In this document: one piece after another, positions 51,335-59,643 of the stretch | Numbering within the stretch: the stretch's first letter is position 1 | How the letters are laid out: each line of letters starts with the position of its first letter | Assembly (NCBI GenBank): GCA_013289765.1 | Contig: JABCZI010000008.1 | Coordinates: 1-64,000 of the forward strand | From: Acidobacteriota bacterium | Lineage (GTDB): Bacteria; Acidobacteriota; Terriglobia; Terriglobales; Acidobacteriaceae | DNA length: 64,000 nucleotides | Reading direction: 5' to 3' | Program-made: the position numbers and the translations under genes | Notes under the pieces: generated by a model | Databases searched by the model: none | Told to the model about the DNA's origin: nothing | The model's input: the letters and a program-made list of their open reading frames with translations, nothing else

Positions 51335-51623
51335 GTCCGAACCTGGAAGTTTTCGCAAACCTAAACCCATCTCCAAATCGCCTTTTTCGGGAGTAAACGC
51401 GCGTGGGCGTTTCTCCGGTCAAGAACACAGTCGGAGGACTGCTGAAATACAGCAGGATGCTCGTCCTGGCACCAGGTCTGGTGGGACAAAATCCCTTATT
51501 CCGCGTAAATCGCTGCGCACATGAAATGGCTGTTTTACACATGCAGCTGGGCGGAACTTTTCCACCGTCTTGTCAGGGTGGCGATGAAGGCGTAATACTT
51601 TTCCGGGCTTCGGTGGGAGAAGG

Positions 51624-52397
51624 ATGGCTGGGCAACTTCAGGGGAAGAGCGCGTTGGTTACGGGGGGCGCGGGCGGGATTGGGCGCGCGACGGCGGTACT
51701 GTTTGCGCGCGAGGGCGCGTCGGTAACCATCATCGATTTGGATCAGGAGGCGGGTAGGGAAGTGGTGAATGTCGTTTCCGGCGCGGGAGGACGCGCGATT
51801 TTCGAATGCGCCGATGTGACGTGCGCCGCAGACTGCAAGCGCGTAGTCGAGCGAAGCGTTCGAAAGTTCGGAGGCATTGACGTGCTGTTTAACAACGCGG
51901 GAATTATCCGGCGGGCGTCTGTGGTCGAGATCAGCGAAGAGGATTGGGACGCGGTGATGGCGGTGAATGTAAAATCCATCTTCTTGATGTGCCGCGAAGT
52001 GATTCCCGTCATGACGCGCGCGAAGGGTGGTTCGATTATCAATACGGCTTCGGGATGGGGATTGGCGGGAGGAGCGCGGGCTGCGGCTTATTGCGCTTCG
52101 AAGGGAGCGGTCGTACTCATGACGAAGGCTATGGCCATCGATCACGGGAGGCACAATATTCGGGTGAATTCTATTTGCCCTGGGGATACGGATACGGCCA
52201 TGTTGCGTAGAGAGGCGCGGCAACTGGGCGAAGATGAAGAGGGATTTCTCGCCGAGTCGGCGAAGCGTCCTCTGGGCCGCATGGGCCGCGCGGAAGAGAT
52301 TGCGCAGGCTGCTTTGTATCTGGCCAGCGATGCAGCATCGTTTGTAACCGGAACGGCGCTGGTAGTGGATGGCGGAGGGCTGGCGGCTTCGGGCTAA
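51624..52397 (+). CDS. short-chain dehydrogenase/reductase (first of tandem pair)
   Basis: A 257-residue SDR. Cofactor site LVTGGAGGIGRATAVLFARE, acidic residue for NAD choice in VTIIDLDQEAGREV (D after the second strand favours NAD), NNAG in DVLFNNAGIIRR, catalytic Ser in NTASGWGLAGG and YxxxK in AYCASKGAV. It is 12 bp from the next SDR and the two are about half identical by eye. It probably oxidises a hydroxy group of the same substrate as the aminotransferase downstream. Confidence 0.9.
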   Translation: MAGQLQGKSALVTGGAGGIGRATAVLFAREGASVTIIDLDQEAGREVVNVVSGAGGRAIFECADVTCAADCKRVVERSVRKFGGIDVLFNNAGIIRRASVVEISEEDWDAVMAVNVKSIFLMCREVIPVMTRAKGGSIINTASGWGLAGGARAAAYCASKGAVVLMTKAMAIDHGRHNIRVNSICPGDTDTAMLRREARQLGEDEEGFLAESAKRPLGRMGRAEEIAQAALYLASDAASFVTGTALVVDGGGLAASG

Positions 52398-52408
52398 CAT
52401 AAATAAGG

Positions 52409-53170
52409 ATGCGGCTGAAAAATAAAATTGCTTTGATCACCGGCGCGACTTCCGGAATTGGGGAAGCGACGGCCATGTTATTTGCCCGCGAAGGAGCGAA
52501 GGTCACGATCACCGGGCGCAACCAAGACCGTGGGAAGGCTGTTGCCGAGAGGATCGTGAGCGAGGGTGGCAAGGCTATCTTCATCCGGACTGATGTGCGC
52601 AGGGCAGCAGAATGCCGTGAAGCTGTGGATGCGACCCTGCGGGCTTTTGCTGGTCTCGACATTTTGTTCAACAATGCTGGAGTTTTCTATCCGCACACTA
52701 TTCTTGAGTGCACCGAGGAAGAGTGGGACCTGCAGATGGATATTAATCTGAAGGGGACTTTTCTGATGTCGAAGGCGGCTCTGCCCGGGATGATTGAGCG
52801 GGGAAGCGGCGTGATCGTCAATAATAGTTCGGGATGGGGGATTGCGGGCGGGGATGCGGCGGTTGCCTATTGCGCGTCGAAGGGCGGCGTCGTGCTGTTG
52901 ACCAAGGCCATGGCTATTGATCATGGAAGACAGGGCATTCGCGTGAACTGCATTTGTCCGGGGGATGTCGATACGCCGATGCTGCCGGAGGATGCGAAGA
53001 TGCGTGGGTTGAAGTGGGAGGATTATCTGGCGGGATGCGCGAATCGTCCCATGGGAAGGATTGGGACGACGGATGAAATTGCGAAGGCGGCGTTATTTTT
53101 GGCGTCGGATGATTCGTCGTTTATGACGGGGGCGGCGCTGGTAGTGGATGGAGGAGGGCTAGCGGATTGA
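52409..53170 (+). CDS. short-chain dehydrogenase/reductase (second of tandem pair)
   Basis: A 253-residue SDR with LITGATSGIGEATAMLFARE, TITGRNQDRGKAVAERIV (Arg in place of Asp after the second strand, which favours NADP), LFNNAGVFYPHT, NNSSGWGIAGG and AYCASKGGV. The two SDRs share the GWG[LI]AGG, CICPGD and VVDGGGLA segments, so they are likely tandem duplicates that now use different cofactors. The aminomutase-like gene follows after 56 bp. Confidence 0.9.
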   Translation: MRLKNKIALITGATSGIGEATAMLFAREGAKVTITGRNQDRGKAVAERIVSEGGKAIFIRTDVRRAAECREAVDATLRAFAGLDILFNNAGVFYPHTILECTEEEWDLQMDINLKGTFLMSKAALPGMIERGSGVIVNNSSGWGIAGGDAAVAYCASKGGVVLLTKAMAIDHGRQGIRVNCICPGDVDTPMLPEDAKMRGLKWEDYLAGCANRPMGRIGTTDEIAKAALFLASDDSSFMTGAALVVDGGGLAD

Positions 53171-53226
53171 GGCCGGCGACGCGCGCGCGGTTGAAGCCGC
53201 GACCTATCAAAATATATTCAGAAACT

Positions 53227-54567
53227 ATGGCGCAAATTATGCAAACGCAAAATCGCAATCGCTCGCGGGAGTGGTTTGGGCGGGCCCAGAAGGTGCTGGT
53301 GGAGGGAGTGAATTCTCCTTCGCGCGGGGCTGCGGTGTATGCCGGCGGGCCGCTTCTGGTGGAACGCGGGAGTGGGTCGCGGGTTTGGGATATTGATGGC
53401 AATGAATATATCGATTTCATGATGTCGTTTGGCGCGCTTATTCAAGGGCACGCGCATCCGGTTGTGGTCAAGACAGTTTCTGAAGCGGTGGTGGAAGGTT
53501 CTCACTTTGCGGCGGCGACTTCGGCGGAGGTGGAGGCGGCTGAGCGGTTTTGCAGCATGGTGCCTTCCGCGGAAGTTGTGCGCTTCGCCAACACGGGGAG
53601 CGAGGCGACGATGCTGGCTTTGCGGCTGGCCCGCGCTCATACCGGGCGAAATAAATTTCTGAAATTCGAAGGGCACTATCACGGATGGTACGATCCGTTT
53701 CTTCTGGGTGCGCATAGTCATCCGGCGGAGCGGTTGGGGACGGTAGAGAATCCGGCGCGCATTCCGGATTCGGATGGAATTCCGCTTTCGATTTTTGATG
53801 ACGTGGTGCTGGCTCCATGGAATAACGTCGACGCGCTCGAAGATGTGCTTAGGAAGCATGGGCACGAACTTGCAGCGGTGATTACTGAGCCCATCATGGC
53901 CAACATGGGTTGCATTCTTCCAAGGGAGGGATACTTGAAGAGGCTGCGCGAACTCACGCACGCGTGCGGCGCGTTGCTGATTCTGGACGAAGTGGTGACC
54001 GGCTTCCGCTATGCTCCGGGCGGGTGCCAGGAATATTACGGCGTGCAGCCTGACCTGAGCACGTTCGGGAAGGCTCTGGGCGCGGGATTTCCGGTGGGGG
54101 CGGTGGCCGGACCACGTTCCATTCTTGAGCGCATGCGGTGGAGCGAGAAGATGGTGCTGCACTACGGGACTTTCAACGGACATCGCCTGACTATGAAGGT
54201 AATCGCAGCGAATCTGGATCTGCTTTCCGCCAAAGATGCTTATCGAAAACTTCATGCGGTGGGTGACGCAGCCATTGCGGGACTGCGCGAAATATTTCGA
54301 CGTCGCAAACTGAAAGCGGTCGTTCAAGGTTTTGGGCCGATGTTTCAGATTTACTTCACCGAGCGCGACGGCATTCACGATTATCGCGACTACTGCAAGT
54401 TTGTCGACACAAAGCTTTATTCGCGCTTCGTGCACAACTTGCTGGAGCGCGGAATTTATATGACACCTTCGAACGGGCTGCATTGGATTATTTCGACCGC
54501 GCACACGAACGCCGATGTGGAAGCGCTTTTGGCAGCGGCCGACGACGCATGCGCGGGATTGTCGTGA
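53227..54567 (+). CDS. glutamate-1-semialdehyde aminomutase-like PLP enzyme
   Basis: A 446-residue class III aminotransferase starting at ATG 53227. Cofactor features: ANTGSEATMLALRLARAHTG, FLKFEGHYHGWYDPFLLGAH, LLILDEVVTGFRYAPGG (Asp contacts the pyridine N) and the PLP Lys in STFGKALGAGFPVGAVAG. It resembles HemL but lacks the usual hem gene context and stands with two SDRs and a P5C-reductase-like enzyme, so it more probably acts as an aminotransferase in a small biosynthetic or catabolic pathway. Its stop overlaps the next start. Confidence 0.88.
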   Translation: MAQIMQTQNRNRSREWFGRAQKVLVEGVNSPSRGAAVYAGGPLLVERGSGSRVWDIDGNEYIDFMMSFGALIQGHAHPVVVKTVSEAVVEGSHFAAATSAEVEAAERFCSMVPSAEVVRFANTGSEATMLALRLARAHTGRNKFLKFEGHYHGWYDPFLLGAHSHPAERLGTVENPARIPDSDGIPLSIFDDVVLAPWNNVDALEDVLRKHGHELAAVITEPIMANMGCILPREGYLKRLRELTHACGALLILDEVVTGFRYAPGGCQEYYGVQPDLSTFGKALGAGFPVGAVAGPRSILERMRWSEKMVLHYGTFNGHRLTMKVIAANLDLLSAKDAYRKLHAVGDAAIAGLREIFRRRKLKAVVQGFGPMFQIYFTERDGIHDYRDYCKFVDTKLYSRFVHNLLERGIYMTPSNGLHWIISTAHTNADVEALLAAADDACAGLS

Positions 54568-55412
54568 AGGGCATCGTTTTTATCGGCGGCGGGCGGATTA
54601 CGAGCGCGATGATTGCGGGATTGCGGCTTGCGAATTTTAATCAACCCGTTGTGGTGCATGACCGGAATCCGAAGAAATTGCAGCGACTTAAGCGTCAGTA
54701 CGGCGTGGTTGTAGCTGCGGATCTGCGTCACGCGGTGAGATCGGCGCGGCTGCTGATGATCGCCGTGCGGCCGGATTCGGTTGCCGGGCTACTGGAAGAG
54801 ATTCAAAGTTATGACATTCCTAAACAGTTGTTCACTGTCAGCTTGGCGGCGGGTATTCCTCTGTCGAAATTGCGAAAGGGATTGGGAACGCCGGTGCGAT
54901 GGGCGCGAGCCATGCCGAGTCCGGTGTGTCGCGGTGGGCGTGGGTTGACTGCGCTGACGTTCAGCCGGGAGTTTCCGTCGACGGCGCGAGCGGAAGTGCG
55001 AAAGTTGTTCGCTTTGGTTGGGCAGGTGTTGGAAATTCCGGAGAAGAGATTCGATGCGTTCACCGTGACGTTTTCGAGTAGTCACGGGTATCACGCACTG
55101 GCGACGTTGATTGCAGCGGCTAAAGCGGTTGGGCTCGACGGGAAGGTTGCCCGGGTCGCTGCGGCTCATGCGCTGGCGGATGGGATTGCAGCGTGGCGCG
55201 ACGGAGGCGTGCCGCTGGATGAATTGCTGCAAGAAGCAGCTACACCAGGGGGGACGGCAGCGGCTGTGATGGCGGCGATGGATGTCGCAGGATATCGAGA
55301 GATGGTGGAGCGGGGGTTGCGGGCGGGGGTGAGGCGAGCGCGGAGGAATGCCCGCCATTTGTCTTTTCCGGCCGTCTGCCAAGATTGCGCTTCCTCAATT
55401 CGAGGCGTATGA
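54564..55412 (+). CDS. pyrroline-5-carboxylate reductase-like protein
   Basis: GTG 54564 overlaps the previous stop (GTGA) and yields MKGIVFIGGGRITSAMIAGL, the usual Rossmann start; an ATG at 54549 is an alternative. 282 residues: GxGxxG-type loop at the N-terminus, LLMIAVRPDSVAGLLEEI, RWARAMPSPVCRGGRGLTAL and the dimer domain with SSHGYHALATLIAAAKAVGL and ATPGGTAAAVMAAMDVAG. The family reduces a cyclic imine with NAD(P)H, which fits a pathway in which the upstream SDR and aminotransferase make the imine. Substrate not known. Confidence 0.85.
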   Translation: MKGIVFIGGGRITSAMIAGLRLANFNQPVVVHDRNPKKLQRLKRQYGVVVAADLRHAVRSARLLMIAVRPDSVAGLLEEIQSYDIPKQLFTVSLAAGIPLSKLRKGLGTPVRWARAMPSPVCRGGRGLTALTFSREFPSTARAEVRKLFALVGQVLEIPEKRFDAFTVTFSSSHGYHALATLIAAAKAVGLDGKVARVAAAHALADGIAAWRDGGVPLDELLQEAATPGGTAAAVMAAMDVAGYREMVERGLRAGVRRARRNARHLSFPAVCQDCASSIRGV

Positions 55413-55487
55413 GTTTCGTCGCTGGGCTGTGGTAAAGTAGTGCCGCCCGCGAAGTGGACCTCGCCACGTTTCCAAAGGAGTTTCCTT

Positions 55488-55895
55488 ATGTCGACCCTCC
55501 GCGACCTCCTGAAGGACCGCAGAGTTTATTCGATCGAAGCTGGCCGCACCGTGCTCGAAGCGGCCCGTTTCATGATGGAGCACAACATAGGAGCTGTACC
55601 GGTTCTTCGCAACGGAGAACTGGCTGGCATCTTTTCTGAGCGGGACATTATGAATCGCGTCGTAGCCGCGGGACGGCAACCCGCGCACACCGCAGTGTCT
55701 GAAGTCATGACTGCCAACCCGCGCTCGGTAAATTTGGATGAGACCCTTGAAGAATGCTTATTCATCATGGAGGAGTTCGGCTTCCGGCATTTGCCAATCG
55801 TAGAAGGCAAACAACTCAAGGGACTAGTCTCGCTGCGCGACGTGGCGATGCGACACGCCAGCGAACTTGAGCGCCAACGCAGACGCGCATCTTAG
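55488..55895 (+). CDS. tandem CBS-domain protein
   Basis: A 135-residue protein made only of a CBS pair: SIEAGRTVLEAARFMMEHNI and GAVPVLRNGELAGIFSERDI, then MTANPRSVNLDETLEECLFI and HLPIVEGKQLKGLVSLRDVA. AAAGGAG lies eight bases before ATG. CBS pairs bind adenosine nucleotides and regulate other proteins. Adjacent genes do not reveal the target. Confidence 0.9.
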   Translation: MSTLRDLLKDRRVYSIEAGRTVLEAARFMMEHNIGAVPVLRNGELAGIFSERDIMNRVVAAGRQPAHTAVSEVMTANPRSVNLDETLEECLFIMEEFGFRHLPIVEGKQLKGLVSLRDVAMRHASELERQRRRAS

Positions 55896-55957
55896 TCGAG
55901 TACAAGTGTCGACCACAAGTTCCACCCATTCGAGGTCGACGACGGAAGGCTCGCTAC

Positions 55958-56449
55958 CTACGTCATCAGCCGGGCAAGAATGTCTGCGACGGCCTTGTCG
56001 GGAGTTCCGTCAACGGGGATTGACCAGGCGTCCGTGGGCACCTCGAGCTCCGCTAGTTGGCTATCCAGGAGAACAGGATTCATGTAGGGATGAGATCGCG
56101 ACTTCATGCGCTCTTTGATCAGAGCGGCGGGCGCATGCAGATAAACAAAGCAAACTTCGTCAGGCGCAAGGCCGCTGGCGAGCAGTTCGCGATACTGCTG
56201 CTTCAGGGCCGAGCAGGCAAAAATGGCGTTCTCTCCATGCTTGCAATATTGCAGCATTCGCTCGTGTAAAACAGCGAGCCAGGGTGCTCGGTCGGCGTCG
56301 CCGAGCGGGACTCCGGCTGCCATTTTGTGCCGGTTGTCGTCCGAGTGGTAGTCGTCGGCGTCTTCAAACTTCCATCCCGTGCGCGCGGCGAGCAATTTGC
56401 CGATGGTGGTCTTGCCGACAGAGCTTACGCCCATCAACACCACGATCAT
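55958..56449 (-). CDS. gntK: gluconokinase
   Basis: A 163-residue kinase with P-loop MGVSSVGKTTIGKLLA and the substrate strip DADDYHSDDNRHKMAAGVPL followed by GDADRAPWL, the diagnostic gluconokinase motif. Late features are FACSALKQQYRELLAS and YLHAPAALIKERMKSRSHPY. It phosphorylates D-gluconate to 6-phosphogluconate, feeding the pentose-phosphate or Entner-Doudoroff route. The gene ends convergent with the CBS gene and lies 69 bp after bshC on the same strand. Confidence 0.93.
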   Translation of the reverse strand: MIVVLMGVSSVGKTTIGKLLAARTGWKFEDADDYHSDDNRHKMAAGVPLGDADRAPWLAVLHERMLQYCKHGENAIFACSALKQQYRELLASGLAPDEVCFVYLHAPAALIKERMKSRSHPYMNPVLLDSQLAELEVPTDAWSIPVDGTPDKAVADILARLMT

Positions 56450-56518
56450 CGGTTGTGCTCCATCGGGGCGGGGATGCAGTTCGCGGGGCGCGGGAGCCGA
56501 TGAGTTCCGGTTCCCCGG

Positions 56519-58162
56519 CTACAACTCAAGTATTTGGTGATCGAGGCACTCCGGTTGAATAACGTCATGGATCGTGCGCAGCAGCTCCATCCCGTGCCGA
56601 GCGACGAAATAGATGCCGGCGAATCCTCGCTCCTGCAATTCTCCATTGGGATATAGTGCCTGGCCGAGCCCATCGGCGTGCCGGCTCACCACTTCGCTGC
56701 GGCGCAGTTCCGCAGCCGTAGTCAATTGACGGAGCCGTTCCAGTTGATAGTTCATTTTTGAAGCGGCAGTTTCACTGGCGCCGACGAGCGTGGGATCAAG
56801 TTTCTCAAGCGCTCCCCGCAACTGAGCAAATGATTCTTGAACGGAGTGCTGAGTCCGATCGAAAGCTTGTTGAACCCCTTCGGGCAAGGTGTGAGATGCA
56901 AGAGTTCGCCGTAAGGTGTCAGTTCCATGAAACGAGTCGGGCACGGTGATGCAGTACTGCCGCAGCCAGCGCTGAACCTTAGGCTCAACCAGGGTTGCCG
57001 AAAAGCGCGGCACGATGGGTGTTACGCGCCTCCGCAAGGTTTCATAGACCGCGCCTGCCTGTGCGAAATATGCCGCCTCGGCAGCGCCTCCCGCATAGGC
57101 GAGCGTAGGCAAAATGTAATCTTGCACTACTGGGCGTAAGAGCACGTTAGGACTAAACTTCTCCGGGACGGAAGCGATGCGCTCAAGCAACTCAGCGCGA
57201 GAAAGCTGCTGGGCGCCGAGTTCGCTGCCTATGGTAAATTCCGCGGATTGCTCCGATCCATTCTTCTGGCGGTGGATCGCCGTACGAACTCCATCGCGCA
57301 AAGCGAAAAGCAGCACCGAGGATTCAGTCACTTTTACTTGTTGGTCGTAGCCAGCCTTCTCGATCGCCTGACCGCGATTGAGCAGCGCGATTTCCAAATC
57401 TTCCGCGCGTTCGATAGCGGCTCGATAAATTGGCTCGGCAACGCGGTGCAACTGCGGATCCGAAGCATCAAGAAGAATCACACCCCAGGAACGGAATAGG
57501 CTAGCAAACAATCGAGCGAAGGCAGTCCCGAGCGACTCCCCTGGACGATAAGACTCGCGCAGGAACTGTACTATCTCAGTCTCGCCAAGTAATGATGCGG
57601 CTTCTTCGACCACAGGGCGAATCTCTTCGCCCAAACGCACCTCGCTTACCGGGGCTCCCGCAATACTGTGGCTGGAAGTTGTCAGCGTCACGAGATGGCC
57701 GTCAGGCCCGGGCAATGAGACGTGATTCACTTCGGCAAGGTCATGATCGGAAGTGGCGAGCCAGAAGATGGGAACAGCGTCAGTTCCCGCGGCCGTGGCA
57801 TCTTCCGCGAGTTTTACGGCAGTCAGAGCTTTATAGATGGAAAACATCGGGCCGCCGAACAACCCGACTTGCTGGCCCGTGACGACCGCAGCCGCTCCCT
57901 TGCGTAAACGGTTGATATTCGCCAAGGTGGGCGCGCCGGCGTCCCACGATTTATTCTGCTTCTCAAGAATCGTGCTGACCAGTTCGCGCCGGGATGGATC
58001 GTACTGCAGGGCGGAAGCTTGCTCCTTTAACCATTCGTTGAAGTGGGGGGAATGCGGATAAAAGTGCCGAACGTCGGGAGAATAGGAAAGAAAATCAGTG
58101 AACAAGCGATTGGTGTGCGGGATCCGGCTGAAGGGCAAACACTGCGCTTTCACCGGCAACAC
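56519..58162 (-). CDS. bshC: bacillithiol biosynthesis cysteine-adding enzyme
   Basis: A 547-residue protein of the BshC type. Diagnostic stretches: CLPFSRIPHTNRLFTDFLSY, AAAVVTGQQVGLFGGPMFSI, IFWLATSDHDLAEVNHVSLP and a late ELQERGFAGIYFVARHGMEL. BshC joins cysteine to glucosamine-malate in the last step of bacillithiol synthesis. GTG 58162 is used as the start; GTG 58153, which would give MKAQCLPFSR, is as good because the CAGGAG site then has proper spacing. No bshA or bshB is in the window. Confidence 0.92.
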   Translation of the reverse strand: MLPVKAQCLPFSRIPHTNRLFTDFLSYSPDVRHFYPHSPHFNEWLKEQASALQYDPSRRELVSTILEKQNKSWDAGAPTLANINRLRKGAAAVVTGQQVGLFGGPMFSIYKALTAVKLAEDATAAGTDAVPIFWLATSDHDLAEVNHVSLPGPDGHLVTLTTSSHSIAGAPVSEVRLGEEIRPVVEEAASLLGETEIVQFLRESYRPGESLGTAFARLFASLFRSWGVILLDASDPQLHRVAEPIYRAAIERAEDLEIALLNRGQAIEKAGYDQQVKVTESSVLLFALRDGVRTAIHRQKNGSEQSAEFTIGSELGAQQLSRAELLERIASVPEKFSPNVLLRPVVQDYILPTLAYAGGAAEAAYFAQAGAVYETLRRRVTPIVPRFSATLVEPKVQRWLRQYCITVPDSFHGTDTLRRTLASHTLPEGVQQAFDRTQHSVQESFAQLRGALEKLDPTLVGASETAASKMNYQLERLRQLTTAAELRRSEVVSRHADGLGQALYPNGELQERGFAGIYFVARHGMELLRTIHDVIQPECLDHQILEL

Positions 58163-58320
58163 TCCTGTCGCGGCACGCTCATATCGTGTTGGACGGCGGA
58201 AATCATCGAAGGTTAACCTCTCTTATTCTACAGGGGACGTCACAGTTGAGATGCCGCAAACAGGCGCGAGATGCAAGATAATGAGTCTCTCAGCAATTGA
58301 CCAATGGGAAGGAAGAAAGC

Positions 58321-58932
58321 ATGAGTTTGGATGTTTTTCCGCTGAATATTGAATCCCCGTTCACGCTGGAGGGTCTCGCGGTCCGCCTGGAACCCATTCG
58401 CAGCGAGCATGTTGAGTCCTTCTGGGGCGCCGCCAAGGACGACCTCGACAATATTTTCCAGTGGATTCCTTATCGCATGAAATCGAAAGAGGACTTCCAG
58501 TTTGTTGTGGATAAGGCTTTGGCCGAACAAGAACGTGGCGAGTCGATCGTGTTTGCGACCGTCGAGCGCAGTTCCGGGCTCGTGATCGGCAGCACCCGCT
58601 TCATGAATATCGACCGCCTCAATCGCCGGGTTGAGATCGGTTCCACATGGATCACTCCGGCATGGCACCGCACGGCCGTGAATACCGAAGCTAAGTATTT
58701 AATGCTGCGACATGCATTCGAAGTGTGGCGATGCATGCGAGTCGAACTGAAGACCGATGCGCTGAATCAAAGATCGCGGAGCGCCATCCTACGCATTGGA
58801 GCGAAAGAAGAAGGAATATTGCGAAAGCATTTGATCACGTGGACGGGTCGAGTTCGCGATACGGTTTACTTCAGCATCTTGGACACGGAGTGGACGGAGG
58901 TGAGAGCGAGACTGGAAGCCAGGTTGCCATGA
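58321..58932 (+). CDS. GNAT acetyltransferase (RimJ type)
   Basis: A 203-residue N-acetyltransferase: LAVRLEPIRSEHVESFWGAA at the start, VIGSTRFMNIDRLNRRVEIG in the middle (beta-4 to beta-5), TWITPAWHRTAVNTEAKYLM with an acetyl-CoA-binding loop, and NQRSRSAILRIGAKEEGILR at the end. It resembles protein N-terminal or small-amine acetyltransferases such as RimJ/RimL. GGAAGGAAG precedes ATG 58321. Confidence 0.9.
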   Translation: MSLDVFPLNIESPFTLEGLAVRLEPIRSEHVESFWGAAKDDLDNIFQWIPYRMKSKEDFQFVVDKALAEQERGESIVFATVERSSGLVIGSTRFMNIDRLNRRVEIGSTWITPAWHRTAVNTEAKYLMLRHAFEVWRCMRVELKTDALNQRSRSAILRIGAKEEGILRKHLITWTGRVRDTVYFSILDTEWTEVRARLEARLP

Positions 58933-59096
58933 ATCAAGGCCGCCCACTGAACGCGTGAAATGGTCTGATAGTACTCACTACTTCTGCGCCGGTACACTGT
59001 CCTTCCGCATCCAATTTTGGGTACGCAGCGTTTGACTTCCACCGGGGCGACCCATAGTCTGGAAGTAGTTCTTTAAGTATGGCCAATCCCACCAGT

Positions 59097-59464
59097 GGGG
59101 GCGTCACGGCTTCGACGGAGATGCTTGCGGCCAAGAGGCATGCCGGGGTGCACACACCCGTAATCGTGGGCAAAATGATAATTGCCAATCAACAAATGGC
59201 ATACGCAGCCTAATTAATTAGGCAGCCGCTTTCCACCGCTTCGCCCTTGGGCGGTGAGCGAGCGTCACACAGAGGGCTGCTCTTCTCCGCTACGTCTGGG
59301 CGGGGAGGTTAAGATCTCAGGCTAGCGGCTAGCGTTTCTTGTCCGTTCTGAGCGTGGGCCGCGAACGTCCCAGGGTAATGCCTGGGGCATGAACGCGAAT
59401 AAGCATGTAGTCTCTTGACCAGTAACATTTTCGGACGCGGGTTCGACTCCCGCCGCCTCCACCA
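59097..59464 (+). ncRNA. ssrA: transfer-messenger RNA
   Basis: A 368-nt tmRNA. The 5' end GGGGGCG-TCACGGCTTCGACGG pairs with the 3' end CGCCTCC before A-CCA, and the T arm is GCGGGTTCGACTCCCGC. AAGCATGTAG precedes the 3' tRNA-like part as in other tmRNAs. The reading frame starts at GCC 59184 after GATAATT, which matches the AATAGTC resume context of E. coli, and ends with TAA at 59211-59213. The tag is ANQQMAYAA, nine residues with the YAA-type proteolysis end. Confidence 0.95.
59184..59213 (+). other. tmRNA tag-coding frame
   Basis: Codes for ANQQMAYAA then TAA, all inside ssrA. A run of alternating stop codons (TAATTAATTAG) follows. Confidence 0.85.
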
Positions 59465-59643
59465 ATAACTCGTTTATTATCAATTGTTTAATGATGCATT
59501 GTAATTTCGTACAATAACTTTCTGCGGCAGCGGACCTCGTTTTCTAACCAACGCTCTTGTTTTGTTCTTGCACTTGCGTTCGGCGAATAGTTTCCGAGAT
59601 GGGGCAGAATCGTCGGATTCCGCGACGCATTGATGAACGCGCC

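Noticed and set aside
51335-51623. Possible coding frame 51403-51726 between oxidase and SDR genes
   Set aside because: It overlaps the true SDR start in another frame and resembles no family.
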